The notes beneath the pieces are model-generated. The model did no database searches and had not been told where the DNA came from. It worked only from the letters and a program-made list of their open reading frames with translations. 64,000 bases of DNA from Bacteroidota bacterium (lineage in GTDB: Bacteria; Bacteroidota; Bacteroidia; JAHEXY01): NCBI GenBank assembly GCA_023251875.1, contig JAHEXY010000005.1, forward strand, positions 273,637 to 337,636, read 5' to 3'. The translations under genes and the position numbers were made by a program. This document shows positions 54,050-63,041 of the stretch, piece after piece (the stretch's first letter is position 1; each line of letters begins with the position of its first letter).

Positions 54050-55474
54050 ATGAAAGCATTTTTTTACACTTTACTACTGTTGTTATGCAATGTAGCATCA
54101 TGGAGCCAGACTATTATTACAGATAATTCGAATGTTAGTGGAACATGGACATACGCAAATTCTCCATACATTATAGAAGGACGAGCAATTATCTTAGCGG
54201 GGCAAACTTTAACTATAGAACCCGGAGTTGAAATTCAATTTGCAACTTCAACATCATTTTATTCAAATGACTTTGAATATGTTTATGGAAAGGTTGGCGT
54301 ATTACATGTACAAGGGAAATTAATAGCCAATGGAACGTTAGACAGCACTATCTCATTTACCCGTTTTGGAACAACAGCTTACTGGGCTTGTATTTTATTT
54401 GATGAATATGCCGATAGTAATTCAAGTATAACAAATAGTATAATTGAATACGCAAACGAAATTTCTGGAGTAACAGGAATTACTTCTGTTGTGAGTTTTG
54501 ATGCAGGAATTTCTTTTTATAAATCAAAGGCGAAAATACAATATTGCGAAATTCGAAATTGTAGGAATAATGGACTAAATTATTTTTATGCACCTGATGG
54601 TTCTCTTTCCAATAACAAGATTCATGATAATGGGAAAAATGGAATTTATGCTTGGCTGTCAAACATTAGGATTGAAAATAATTACATCAGTCATAATTCA
54701 TTTCTTTACACAGGTTATGTTTCTGCTATAGCTAATATACAATGTAATAATATTATTAGCGGAAATCTAATTTATGAGAATGATGATGTTGGGATATTCA
54801 TATCAGATTCAACGACTAAAATTTATAATAATACCATTTTAAAAAACTATCAAGGAATACGTATAGAAAAAGAAGGCAATTTTGAAATTAAAAATTCAAT
54901 TATTTATACTAATGAAACTGATTATGCTACCTCTGGCGCTTATCCATCGGCTACTATTTATACCGGTAATTCCCTTGTAGGGTCTTCCTTTCCTTCCAAT
55001 GTTATTGATAGTGGAGGAAATATTTTTAATACATTCCCTCAATTTACAGATACCCTAAATGATGATTATTCGTTACTACCATCATCCGTATGTATTGATG
55101 CAGGGGATATAAACTATTCTAATTATTTTCCATTGGTGGATATAAATGGCAATACAAGAATTACTAATGGAATAATTGATATGGGAGCTTATGAGTATCT
55201 AAAGAATGTTGTTACTAACATTTCGGAAACAAAAAAAATAAACTATTTACTTACACAAAATCATGACATATTCACTATAAACCTGATTAATCAAAACGAT
55301 AATATTAAAAATATAAGGCTGTATAATTTAATTGGAGAAAAAATGTATTCTATTGAAAATATAAAATCAAATGAGGTAACACTAAACATGAATATTTTTA
55401 ATGATGGAATTTATTTTATTGAAATACGTACAGAAAACGAAATATTTGTGAAGAAAATATATTTTAATATGTGA
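54050..55474 (+). CDS. T9SS parallel beta-helix protein
   Basis: The 474-aa protein starts at ATG 54050 (MKAFFYTLLLLLCNVASWSQ, a clean signal peptide); the frame from 54023 adds nine residues before it. The body is a right-handed parallel beta-helix: GQTLTIEPGVEIQFATSTSF, IQYCEIRNCRNNGLNYF, NKIHDNGKNGIYAWLSN and YNNTILKNYQGIRIEKEGN, closed by the choice-of-anchor Q style ending CIDAGDINYSNYFPLVDING then RITNGIIDMGAYEY. The last 75 residues are a type A sorting domain. Such proteins are often pectate-lyase-like or adhesive, but no catalytic site is visible. It lies 52 bp after the propeller gene, so the two may form an operon. Confidence 0.85.
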   Translation: MKAFFYTLLLLLCNVASWSQTIITDNSNVSGTWTYANSPYIIEGRAIILAGQTLTIEPGVEIQFATSTSFYSNDFEYVYGKVGVLHVQGKLIANGTLDSTISFTRFGTTAYWACILFDEYADSNSSITNSIIEYANEISGVTGITSVVSFDAGISFYKSKAKIQYCEIRNCRNNGLNYFYAPDGSLSNNKIHDNGKNGIYAWLSNIRIENNYISHNSFLYTGYVSAIANIQCNNIISGNLIYENDDVGIFISDSTTKIYNNTILKNYQGIRIEKEGNFEIKNSIIYTNETDYATSGAYPSATIYTGNSLVGSSFPSNVIDSGGNIFNTFPQFTDTLNDDYSLLPSSVCIDAGDINYSNYFPLVDINGNTRITNGIIDMGAYEYLKNVVTNISETKKINYLLTQNHDIFTINLINQNDNIKNIRLYNLIGEKMYSIENIKSNEVTLNMNIFNDGIYFIEIRTENEIFVKKIYFNM

Positions 55475-55551
55475 TGGCACAATTATTGACATGAGATTAT
55501 AAACGAAATAAACAAACTAAATTTTTTACTAACTTCTAAATTATATTTTTT

Positions 55552-56502
55552 ATGAAAAAGACCATCTTTCTTTTATTTCTTGTATTTTTTTTTACAAAAA
55601 ACTTTAGTCAAAATAATCTTGTAATTTATACTGAGCAGGGTGAGGGGTTTACGGTAATACTTAATGGCATTAGACAAAATTCATTGCCTGAAACAAATGT
55701 GAAAATAACAGGGCTTATACAACCTTCTTACAAGTTAAAAATAATTTTTTCTGATAAAGCCTTATCAGATGTTGATCAAACAGTTTATTTAATGGAAGGA
55801 GGAAACCCTGTTCAGGGAGTTGAATTTTCTTATTCGGTTGTTAAAAAAGATGAAAAATATAAAGTTAAACTAAAAAGCTATGCTGCTATCAATCAACTCC
55901 CCCCACCACCACCTGAACAGGCAATTATTGTTTATTCAACTACTCCCGCCCCTTTGATAACTACTACAACCACTACCACTACTACCACTGGTTATAACGG
56001 AAACGCAGACGATAATGTATCCCTGGGAGTAAATGTAAACGGAATAGGTTTGAACATGAATGTAAATATAAATGATGGAATGGATATTAATAATTCTACC
56101 ACTTATACTGAAACAACACATACCACTACTTCAACTGCTATAAATTCGACTGGTACTATGCCTGTAACTTATGTTGTGCCTGGCTATAATGGGCATTTAG
56201 GTTGTTCTCATCCCATGCCCCAAAGTGAATTTACCCAGGCAAAACAATCTATTTCATCAAAATCTTTTGAAGATAGTAAACTTACAATTGCCAAGCAGGT
56301 TATTAGTGCAAACTGCCTGGCTTCTTCGCAAATAAAAGAAATCATGCTGCTTTTCAGTTTCGAAGATACCAGGCTGGATTTGGCAAAATATGCATACAGT
56401 TATACTTATGATATTGGTAATTATTACAAATTAAATGATGCATTTACTTTTGAATCCAGTATTGATGAACTGAATTCATATACCCAAAAATATAAACAGT
56501 AA
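55552..56502 (+). CDS. Exported DUF4476 protein with Pro and Thr-rich linker
   Basis: The 316-aa protein has a signal peptide (MKKTIFLLFLVFFFTKNFSQ), a PEGA-like beta domain (about 25-110, VIYTEQGEGFTVILNGIRQN), and a low-complexity linker with PPPPPE followed by ten threonines in a row (about 120-148). The C-terminal DUF4476 domain (about 222-314) reads MPQSEFTQAKQSISSKSFED, SKLTIAKQVISANCLASSQI and FSFEDTRLDLAKYAYSYTYD, with the family's helical repeat. The function of DUF4476 is unknown. It is exported to the periplasm and has no T9SS signal. Confidence 0.88.
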   Translation: MKKTIFLLFLVFFFTKNFSQNNLVIYTEQGEGFTVILNGIRQNSLPETNVKITGLIQPSYKLKIIFSDKALSDVDQTVYLMEGGNPVQGVEFSYSVVKKDEKYKVKLKSYAAINQLPPPPPEQAIIVYSTTPAPLITTTTTTTTTTGYNGNADDNVSLGVNVNGIGLNMNVNINDGMDINNSTTYTETTHTTTSTAINSTGTMPVTYVVPGYNGHLGCSHPMPQSEFTQAKQSISSKSFEDSKLTIAKQVISANCLASSQIKEIMLLFSFEDTRLDLAKYAYSYTYDIGNYYKLNDAFTFESSIDELNSYTQKYKQ

Positions 56503-56578
56503 ATACAGATGCAGCATTTAACTCTACTTGATTCATGTAGTAATTCGTAAAATTAAATTTTGAACATTGATAGCCAAA

Positions 56579-56616
56579 TTGATTTTAATAAAAAAGGCGA
56601 TAGTATTGTAATTTCA
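56579..56616 (+). promoter_or_regulatory. Weak promoter similar to that at 52548
   Basis: The stretch TTGATTTTAATAAAA ... GTATTGTAATTTC matches TTGATTTTGATAAAA ... GTATTGTAGTTTTG at 52543-52579 in most positions. The -7 box is imperfect (TAATTTCA). It lies 40 bases before the WG-repeat gene. Confidence 0.4.
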
Positions 56617-56655
56617 ATTATTTCTAATTCCAACCAAGAATTCTAAAATAGCCTA

Positions 56656-57471
56656 ATGAAAAAACTTTTGGGGCTTTTAATGTTTATTTGTTTTATGATG
56701 CATTCTTTTTCTCAGATGCCAGCTAAGCTTATCCCTTTTAGGGATGGAGAAACATGGGGCTATGCAGATACATTGTTGCAATTAAAAATTAAAGCACAAT
56801 GGACCAATGCCTATCCCTTTGCAGATGGCAAAGCTATTGTCATAAAAAATAAGGAAGCCTACCGCATTAATACAAACGGGAAAATTATTCAAAAGTTAAA
56901 TTATAATGTATTGGGATTTGCAATGGGCTTGGGTAATATTGTAATGCCCGATGGTAAAGAGGGTTATATAAATGCTAAAGCTGAAATTGTAATACCACCA
57001 ATCTATACAATTGCAGATCCCTTTGGGTTGGATTCAATAGCGTATGTAGTGTGGGAAAAAGAAGGAGTCCGCTATACAGGACATATCAATTTTAGAGGAG
57101 ATGTGTTGGATGAAAAAGCTGTTGGTTCTGATGCTAAATTGCTGGGACAATTAAGTTTTATCCCAACAAACAATAGCGACTCTGTGCTTCTATTTTCATC
57201 CTTTTCATGTGGTTTGGCATTGGCCAATAAAGAAGGTAAATATGGTTTTGTAAATACTCAAGGAGATGTAATTATTCCATTTATTTATGATTATGCCGAG
57301 CCATTTGATAATGGTTTGGCTAAAGTGATTGTAAACAAATATCCATCAGAGGATGTCATGAAATACCTTTCTGTAAAAGATGGAGTGCCGGTTATAGATG
57401 TAGAATATCTTCGTTATGGCGAAGGATATATTGATGTAAAAGGAAGGGAATATTTTAGGAGGGAAAAATAA
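56656..57471 (+). CDS. Exported WG-repeat protein
   Basis: The 271-aa protein has a signal peptide (MKKLLGLLMFICFMMHSFSQ) and several WG-type repeats: GETWGYADTLLQLKIKAQWT, NAYPFADGKAIVIKNKEAYR, MPDGKEGYINAKAEIVIPP and KYGFVNTQGDVIIPFIYDYA followed by EPFDNGLAKV. These 40-residue beta repeats (usually G-x-W-G-Y-I-D) occur in many exported or regulatory proteins, and their role is unknown. No anchor or sorting signal is present. Confidence 0.85.
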   Translation: MKKLLGLLMFICFMMHSFSQMPAKLIPFRDGETWGYADTLLQLKIKAQWTNAYPFADGKAIVIKNKEAYRINTNGKIIQKLNYNVLGFAMGLGNIVMPDGKEGYINAKAEIVIPPIYTIADPFGLDSIAYVVWEKEGVRYTGHINFRGDVLDEKAVGSDAKLLGQLSFIPTNNSDSVLLFSSFSCGLALANKEGKYGFVNTQGDVIIPFIYDYAEPFDNGLAKVIVNKYPSEDVMKYLSVKDGVPVIDVEYLRYGEGYIDVKGREYFRREK

Positions 57472-57511
57472 ATTTCACATCATCATTCATGAAAAAGAAA
57501 AAACAAAGGCA

Positions 57512-58420
57512 ATGAAGCAAAGATTATTTTTCCTCGCCCTTTTCTTTACTTTAACAATTTCTACCATGATCGTATCACAAACTGCAAATGAATTTATTGT
57601 AAATGTTAACAATAAAAGCATATCACTTAAGGAGGGAATGACTAAACATGAAGTAAAAAATCTTTTAGGAGAAAATTACCTTGAACAGATAGACAAAGAA
57701 ATTAATTGTGAGAGATGGATATACCTTCAAAAAACTGATGAAAAAAAGAACATAAAAATTAGATTTAAAAATGAATTATTGCAAAATGTAACATTTTTTA
57801 ATAGCGATAGTACTAAAGAATTTGAGGATAGGAATGATGCATCTATGAATGACTTAATTATAAAATTAGATAAGGACACTTTATTTCTTCCATTTACTTA
57901 CTGGTGGACTTCTGGAGGCCCATTTATTGGCTTGTGTGGTGATACTTATTCTTTAGTTTTTACCGGTACAATTACAGCAATTGGCAAAGAGATAAAGAAG
58001 GTTCGGGACTTAGGATTCAGCGAAGAAGGTACATTTAGAGAAGGAATAATTTTGTTGGAAGAAATAAAATTTAATCCTCAGCCGGAAAGCGATGGCTATC
58101 CATTAAATAAAATAACAAAACGTTATAAAAATGAACATTATTTTAAAAGCGATTGTTTTTATGGAACAAATTTAAAGGAGGGAGATAAGGTTATTGTTTT
58201 TGTTTATAGTTACGAACACGGGTATTGTTTACCCCAAAAATCAATATTAAAAGTAGAAAATTTTTATGACCCTATTATTTTATCAATAGAGAGTTATATT
58301 AAAAATAAATTAAACCCACTATCTATTGCAAATGACATCGATGTATGGAATAACTACGATCCATATTATGCAAACCATTTAAAGCAAATTATTGAATGTA
58401 AATTATCTATAACAAAATAA
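57512..58420 (+). CDS. Exported protein of unknown function with SmpA/BamE-like opening
   Basis: The 302-aa protein has a signal peptide (about 1-22, ending IVSQ). Residues 34-95 read KSISLKEGMTKHEVKNLLGE and then WIYLQKTDEKKNIKIRFKNE, which resembles the G-M-x-x-x-E-V-x-x-x-L-G pattern of the SmpA/BamE fold, though no lipobox is present. The second half has aromatic beta strands (FTYWWTSGGPFIGLCGDTYS, YKNEHYFKSDCFYGTNLKEG) and matches nothing I know. It is 40 bp after the WG-repeat gene, and the following membrane protein begins 4 bp downstream, so a transcription unit of hypothetical genes is likely. Confidence 0.72.
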   Translation: MKQRLFFLALFFTLTISTMIVSQTANEFIVNVNNKSISLKEGMTKHEVKNLLGENYLEQIDKEINCERWIYLQKTDEKKNIKIRFKNELLQNVTFFNSDSTKEFEDRNDASMNDLIIKLDKDTLFLPFTYWWTSGGPFIGLCGDTYSLVFTGTITAIGKEIKKVRDLGFSEEGTFREGIILLEEIKFNPQPESDGYPLNKITKRYKNEHYFKSDCFYGTNLKEGDKVIVFVYSYEHGYCLPQKSILKVENFYDPIILSIESYIKNKLNPLSIANDIDVWNNYDPYYANHLKQIIECKLSITK

Positions 58421-58424
58421 AAAA

Positions 58425-59468
58425 ATGCAAAAGAAATGGCCACTTATTCTTGCCAACTTAAGCTGGGTAATTATTGCACTGGCTTTTATTTTTTGCCTTG
58501 GTGGATTTCATCCTTCTGATCAGCTTAGAAACAAGGTATTATTATTCTCATCTCTTGCCGTTACAGGAGTAAATATTCCTGTTTTTATTACGATTATATC
58601 TGCAATAGCAAAAAAAAATTATAACATTCAGATTTTGAAAGTCACTTTATTTTTGATTATTCGCTTGTGCAGCATTGCCTATGTTACAAGTTTCATTTAT
58701 AGCATTAGTAATGAACACAGAGGAACATCAAATTTAGCAAGTAGAATAGTAACTTTATCAGATGTAGAATTAATTAGTATAATTAAAACAACTGATACTA
58801 CTTATTCTTTAACTGCTTTGATTGTTGAAGTTGAAAAAAGAAAATTAATTTATTTCAACTACATATACCAAGATAAAAGTGGATCGGTTTATGAACTTGT
58901 AGAAAAAGATTCTTCTGACAAACAACTCAGGACAAAATATTTATTGTATAAACAATCCATTGCCGATCAACTAAGTTCAGGTGAAAGAGATATTTTGTAT
59001 TATGAGCTAAACAAAAATAATGTAGCAGTAAATAGCAGCAAAATAAATACAACAAATACTACAAGCTTACTGGCAAAGATGGAAGAAAATGATACCGTCT
59101 ATCTCCTTTATGAAACAAGCGGTTGCCAATATCATGTAAAGGAAAAGATAGTGCTGTATTATTATAGGCATCAAGTATGGGCAAGTTTATATACAATTGC
59201 TCCAAACAAAAAAAATGATGAGAATGTTATAAGTGAAATTATATCAGATAGTGCGGTACAAATTTACAATAACTTTGAAACAGAACTTAAAAAATTATCA
59301 AATCATAAACAAGTACCTCCTTGCGCAACAGTAACTGAAAATTATTATTTGTATTCCAAACAAGATACTATCAAAGTAAACAAAACTTGTACAATGTTTA
59401 GCTCTTATCTGAGGCTTAAAAGTGTTCTGTTTGAAAAAATAAATCTTAAGGGGTGGTGTGGAGGGTAA
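58425..59468 (+). CDS. Membrane protein of unknown function
   Basis: The 347-aa protein has three N-terminal hydrophobic helices (about 8-28, 36-58, 70-92: LILANLSWVIIALAFIFCLG and following) and a large soluble C-terminal part with charged and hydroxyl-rich sequence (DTTYSLTALIVEVEKRKLIY, ENDTVYLLYETSGCQYHVKE). I do not recognise a family. The start is an ATG 4 bp after the previous stop, so translation is probably coupled. Confidence 0.68.
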   Translation: MQKKWPLILANLSWVIIALAFIFCLGGFHPSDQLRNKVLLFSSLAVTGVNIPVFITIISAIAKKNYNIQILKVTLFLIIRLCSIAYVTSFIYSISNEHRGTSNLASRIVTLSDVELISIIKTTDTTYSLTALIVEVEKRKLIYFNYIYQDKSGSVYELVEKDSSDKQLRTKYLLYKQSIADQLSSGERDILYYELNKNNVAVNSSKINTTNTTSLLAKMEENDTVYLLYETSGCQYHVKEKIVLYYYRHQVWASLYTIAPNKKNDENVISEIISDSAVQIYNNFETELKKLSNHKQVPPCATVTENYYLYSKQDTIKVNKTCTMFSSYLRLKSVLFEKINLKGWCGG

Positions 59469-59535
59469 GCTTATTTGCTCAAATGTCCTCGAAATGCAAT
59501 TCATGAAAATGATGAAAATATTTTATAATTAATTT

Positions 59536-60150
59536 ATGAGGATAGAAAAAAATTTAATATCCGCGATACTTATTTTCTTTCTTTCATCTTTAGGAATGGC
59601 ACTTTGGCTTTACGAGATTGTTGAGATTAAAACATGGAATAGTTTAAGTTGGTTAAACGGCCAACTGTATTCACCTTTTTTAGCAACACTATTTTCCGTA
59701 TTTTCTTTTATGACCCCCTTCTTTATAAATAAAAAACTGACAGTTAAAAAAGCAATAATTCCATTCATTATTTTTTTTACGATCAACATCATTTGTTTTC
59801 AAATAGGCAAATTTTTATGCTATAAAATGAATAGTAAGTGTTGGTGGTTATCAAACGAGGGAACGATTAACAATACTATTGTAATGATACTGACAGCCCT
59901 TTCTCTATTTATATTTCTTGGTTTTTCATATCGGCTAACAACATGCAAATTGATGAAAATGAATAAAACAATAAATACATTTTTTATTACATTTCTTCTC
60001 TTATTGGCAATTCCGTTGAGTTTGCTGACAATTCAAATTAATCCGGGCTTTGGTAGTGGAACTGACTGGGTTGACGCAGTAAAAATGGGTTATCCAATAT
60101 TTTGGATAAGCATGTTACTTGGATTGATAGGTATAATACTAGCACGATAA
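59536..60150 (+). CDS. Polytopic membrane protein of unknown function
   Basis: The 204-aa protein has about six hydrophobic helices: ILIFFLSSLGMALWLYEIV, LATLFSVFSFMTPFF, KAIIPFIIFFTINIICFQIG, TIVMILTALSLFIFLGF, FFITFLLLLAIPLSLLTIQ and IFWISMLLGLIGIILA. No charged motif suggests a function. It is separated by 67 bp from the preceding gene and by 7 bp from the lipoprotein-like gene that follows. Confidence 0.7.
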   Translation: MRIEKNLISAILIFFLSSLGMALWLYEIVEIKTWNSLSWLNGQLYSPFLATLFSVFSFMTPFFINKKLTVKKAIIPFIIFFTINIICFQIGKFLCYKMNSKCWWLSNEGTINNTIVMILTALSLFIFLGFSYRLTTCKLMKMNKTINTFFITFLLLLAIPLSLLTIQINPGFGSGTDWVDAVKMGYPIFWISMLLGLIGIILAR

Positions 60151-60157
60151 ACAAAAA

Positions 60158-60937
60158 TTGAAATTTCAAAAAACAAAAGTGGTGCAAAAGTTTACAATTA
60201 TTTTTTTAGTATCAATATTTGTAAGTTGTTTCGACAAACAAACTAAGAATGCAGAAAAAAATATATTGCAAAAAAATAATGAAATACTAAGTCCATTTAC
60301 AATTTCAATAATACAAGCAAAATACCCGCTAAGGCTCAGTGAAATTAATGTAATGGATACAAGCAGTGAGATACAACTTGGTAATGAAATTAAGGATAGA
60401 ATAGAACAAACGGTAAAAGAATATTATCAAAATGATTGTGATAGTGACAGCCAATATTCATACCGAGATACGTATATAAACACCATTAAACTTGATGATA
60501 GTTTGTACACTGTTTTCTTAGTTCTCTTAAAGCATTATCCCACAAAAGCTATAAATAGCAAGGTTTTGTTTTATGATAATTTTAAGAAAAAATTTATACA
60601 CTATGAATACGATTTTAATTTGCATGCATTGTATGAAATAGCCATGCACAAACAGAATGCAAATACTGATGAAGATAGCATGGCGTATTCCATGTGGCAA
60701 TTAAAAAACAAATTATCTACACATGAATTCGAAAATGGAAAACTAAAACCCACTGATCTAAAAACTGATTACAGAATTAATATACCCGAAATTGAACTTG
60801 TAGATTTTGATACGAATGGTATTACTGATTATAAATTTACAAGGCTATTGCATAATGGAACCTATAATGCCATTCAAACAACAATTTTTTCGCTATCGAA
60901 TAATCGTGTAGACACTTTACTAAACATTTCAGAGTAA
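60158..60937 (+). CDS. Probable lipoprotein of unknown function
   Basis: The 259-aa product has a hydrophobic start (FTIIFLVSIFVSC) ending in a lipobox-like V-S-C followed by FDKQTKNAEKN, so it is a probable lipoprotein. The body is soluble and has no domain I recognise. No ATG fits. The start could be the TTG at 60158 (7 bp after the previous stop) or either of two GTG codons at 60179 and 60182, all of which precede the signal. It seems to be the last gene of the plus-strand group. Confidence 0.62.
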   Translation: MKFQKTKVVQKFTIIFLVSIFVSCFDKQTKNAEKNILQKNNEILSPFTISIIQAKYPLRLSEINVMDTSSEIQLGNEIKDRIEQTVKEYYQNDCDSDSQYSYRDTYINTIKLDDSLYTVFLVLLKHYPTKAINSKVLFYDNFKKKFIHYEYDFNLHALYEIAMHKQNANTDEDSMAYSMWQLKNKLSTHEFENGKLKPTDLKTDYRINIPEIELVDFDTNGITDYKFTRLLHNGTYNAIQTTIFSLSNNRVDTLLNISE

Positions 60938-60979
60938 TTGGTGTGGCAAATGTTGAAATAGCAATAATAGCCAATCACA

Positions 60980-61165
60980 TCAGTTTATGAAATATGATTT
61001 AATTACCCATAATAAAAAGTACACTAATTCTGCTAAAAAAGTTGCAGCTATAATCTTGTAGAATTTTTTTCTTGGATCTAATTCTTTCCGAGACCACAGC
61101 AAACCAATAACAATACCTATTATTCCGAACAATAAAGGTTCTACAAATTTTAAATTAAGCTCCAT
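60980..61165 (-). CDS. Small two-helix membrane protein
   Basis: The 61-aa protein reads VEPLLFGIIGIVIGLLWSRK, then a polar turn (ELDPRKKFYKI) and a second helix FLAELVYFLLWVIKSYFI. The start is an ATG 13 bp after the 568-aa gene on the same strand, and no other frame competes. It is small, so the call rests on helix layout and gene spacing only. Confidence 0.55.
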   Translation of the reverse strand: MELNLKFVEPLLFGIIGIVIGLLWSRKELDPRKKFYKIIAATFLAELVYFLLWVIKSYFIN

Positions 61166-61178
61166 AAAATTTCATTTT

Positions 61179-62885
61179 TTACTTAAACACATTTTCGCAT
61201 TTTATTCTTTTTTTTTCGGGATAAGGCACAGAACTGAAATATGGATTTTGTTCGTCATACTTTCCATCGCTGACATATTCAATTATAAATTCCTTATCGT
61301 ATATCAGATAGCACTTGCCCTCTTCTTCGGTTATGTAATAAAAATCCATATACTTGTTATCCAGATATGAAAGATCTCCGCCATAATTACTGTAGCCTTT
61401 TTTATAATCAGGCTGATCTAATATGATGCGTTTCGCATTTATCCCTTCTGCTTTTAATGCAGCTAAAATTTTGGCTTGTATGATAGCATTTTTATAAATA
61501 TCCTTAGGCGGAATTGTATTGGCCCATTCATACTCTTCAATTTTATCGGCCAGAGCAGTTATTGTTGAGCGTTGGCTTTCGATACCCGAACAATCAAATT
61601 GAAAACTGCCATTTGCCATTAATACAACATTAGGTCCGTTACAAGAAACAAAATCAGCACTTACTTTTGTTGTATATTGTTTCGGAATAGTGTTGCTTAA
61701 TGCTCTGAGTAATTTAACCAAGTCCTTATCATACTTCTTACTGTCTTTAAAGGGATAAAGTGTAAATGTATAGTACGCCTGGTTTTTGATTTTTCCATAT
61801 TCTGTAGCACTACATTTTGAAAACAATTTTCCCATATTTACTCCATTTAACTCAAGAGAGAGCTCAAAAGCCGGTGGAGTAGTGTTATAGCCGGTGCAAG
61901 AAATATTTTGATCGAAAAAAGCAATGGCATAAATACTATCCGTCAAAGAAAGTTGATTTTTTTGTTGACTACTTTCTTCACCCACAACAAAAGGGGTATT
62001 TGAGAAAAATACTTTTCCGGTATTATTGGCGTGAAATGTACTTGAATATAGTTTATTTAATTTTTCCTGTAGTAAAGGTTCTAATTGATTAAATCCGCTA
62101 AGTAATTTTTCGAGTTCGGTATTAGGCCCGGTTATTGAGAGGTAAGAAAGAATTATTTTTTTTCCACAACTGTTATATTTGTATGCTTCAGCATAATTTA
62201 TTTTTGAGGGGTCAACCACCACCTCTCCCCCATAAAAGAAATTTTGCGCATCTTTTAAGTAGCCCATCATGTATTGGATAATATTTCCATCAGCCGTTAA
62301 ATCTTGATTGAGAGTTTTCATGTAATAGCTTAAATTATCGCAAGTATTTTCGGCATTGGAGAATGTCCGATAATCCAGTAAAGAAAAATTAGTACTGTTT
62401 TTAAGCGAAACATAATACCCCACCTGATCAAATACTGATTTTCCGGATAATAGTAAGGCTACTTGACTGATTGCATATATCAAACTATCCTCCTCCAAGG
62501 TTGATCTTCCTAATTGGCCTATGATTTTTTGAATCCTCTCCTTTAGCTGATATGCCTTATCAAATTCAGTTTTCAGAAATTGAATTTTTTCTTCATTTTT
62601 TATTTTAGAAGAATCTACTGCAAGTTTTTCTGCTTCTTGTATATTTTCAGAATTAGAAGAGTTGGCAGTACTTTTTTTTGCCTCTTGTACATTTTCTGAA
62701 GAAGAATTTTGAGGGCTGGAAGAAGATGAAGATTCTTTTTTCTGTTTTTCCTTTTGATTATCCTTTTTCTTAAAAGTAGAGGTAGAATACTTATAGTTAT
62801 ATTGGTAATTATACGTTTGTGCGATACTATTTTTGTATAAAACAGAAATTAGTAGTATAAAATAAAATAGTAGTATTTTTTTCAT
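61179..62885 (-). CDS. Exported protein with Ser-rich linker, unknown function
   Basis: The 568-aa protein has a signal peptide (MKKILLFYFILLISVLYKNS, cleaved near SIAQ), a charged and Ser-rich low-complexity region (about 35-95, KKESSSSSSPQNSSSENVQE with EAEKL-type repeats) and a large soluble body. Within the body, CSGIESQRSTITALADKIEE and AKILAALKAEGINAKRIILD look like helical parts, and a transglutaminase-like ending (LDNKYMDFYYITEEEGKCYL) is only a faint resemblance. I do not assign a family. It is followed by the 61-aa membrane protein on the same strand. Confidence 0.75.
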   Translation of the reverse strand: MKKILLFYFILLISVLYKNSIAQTYNYQYNYKYSTSTFKKKDNQKEKQKKESSSSSSPQNSSSENVQEAKKSTANSSNSENIQEAEKLAVDSSKIKNEEKIQFLKTEFDKAYQLKERIQKIIGQLGRSTLEEDSLIYAISQVALLLSGKSVFDQVGYYVSLKNSTNFSLLDYRTFSNAENTCDNLSYYMKTLNQDLTADGNIIQYMMGYLKDAQNFFYGGEVVVDPSKINYAEAYKYNSCGKKIILSYLSITGPNTELEKLLSGFNQLEPLLQEKLNKLYSSTFHANNTGKVFFSNTPFVVGEESSQQKNQLSLTDSIYAIAFFDQNISCTGYNTTPPAFELSLELNGVNMGKLFSKCSATEYGKIKNQAYYTFTLYPFKDSKKYDKDLVKLLRALSNTIPKQYTTKVSADFVSCNGPNVVLMANGSFQFDCSGIESQRSTITALADKIEEYEWANTIPPKDIYKNAIIQAKILAALKAEGINAKRIILDQPDYKKGYSNYGGDLSYLDNKYMDFYYITEEEGKCYLIYDKEFIIEYVSDGKYDEQNPYFSSVPYPEKKRIKCENVFK

Positions 62886-63041
62886 GAAAACGCTTCAGTT
62901 CAGTTTTAGAACAAATTTAGCTGGTATTTACACAGGCTACAAAATCAAATTAAGTGCTTTATGGGATTTATCTCTTTCAAAATGAAATTATAAAATATTG
63001 ATTTTTATTATTGTACTACTGTTTTAAAAGGGAATTGTCAG

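Noticed and set aside
55960..55992. ACC/ACT run as a phase-variable microsatellite
   Set aside because: The codons are mixed (ACT, ACA, ACC), so the run is not a pure repeat; it is better read as a threonine linker.
61179..62885. Transglutaminase assignment for the 568-aa exported protein
   Set aside because: No Cys-His-Asp set in family context is visible; the resemblance is limited to a short aromatic strand.
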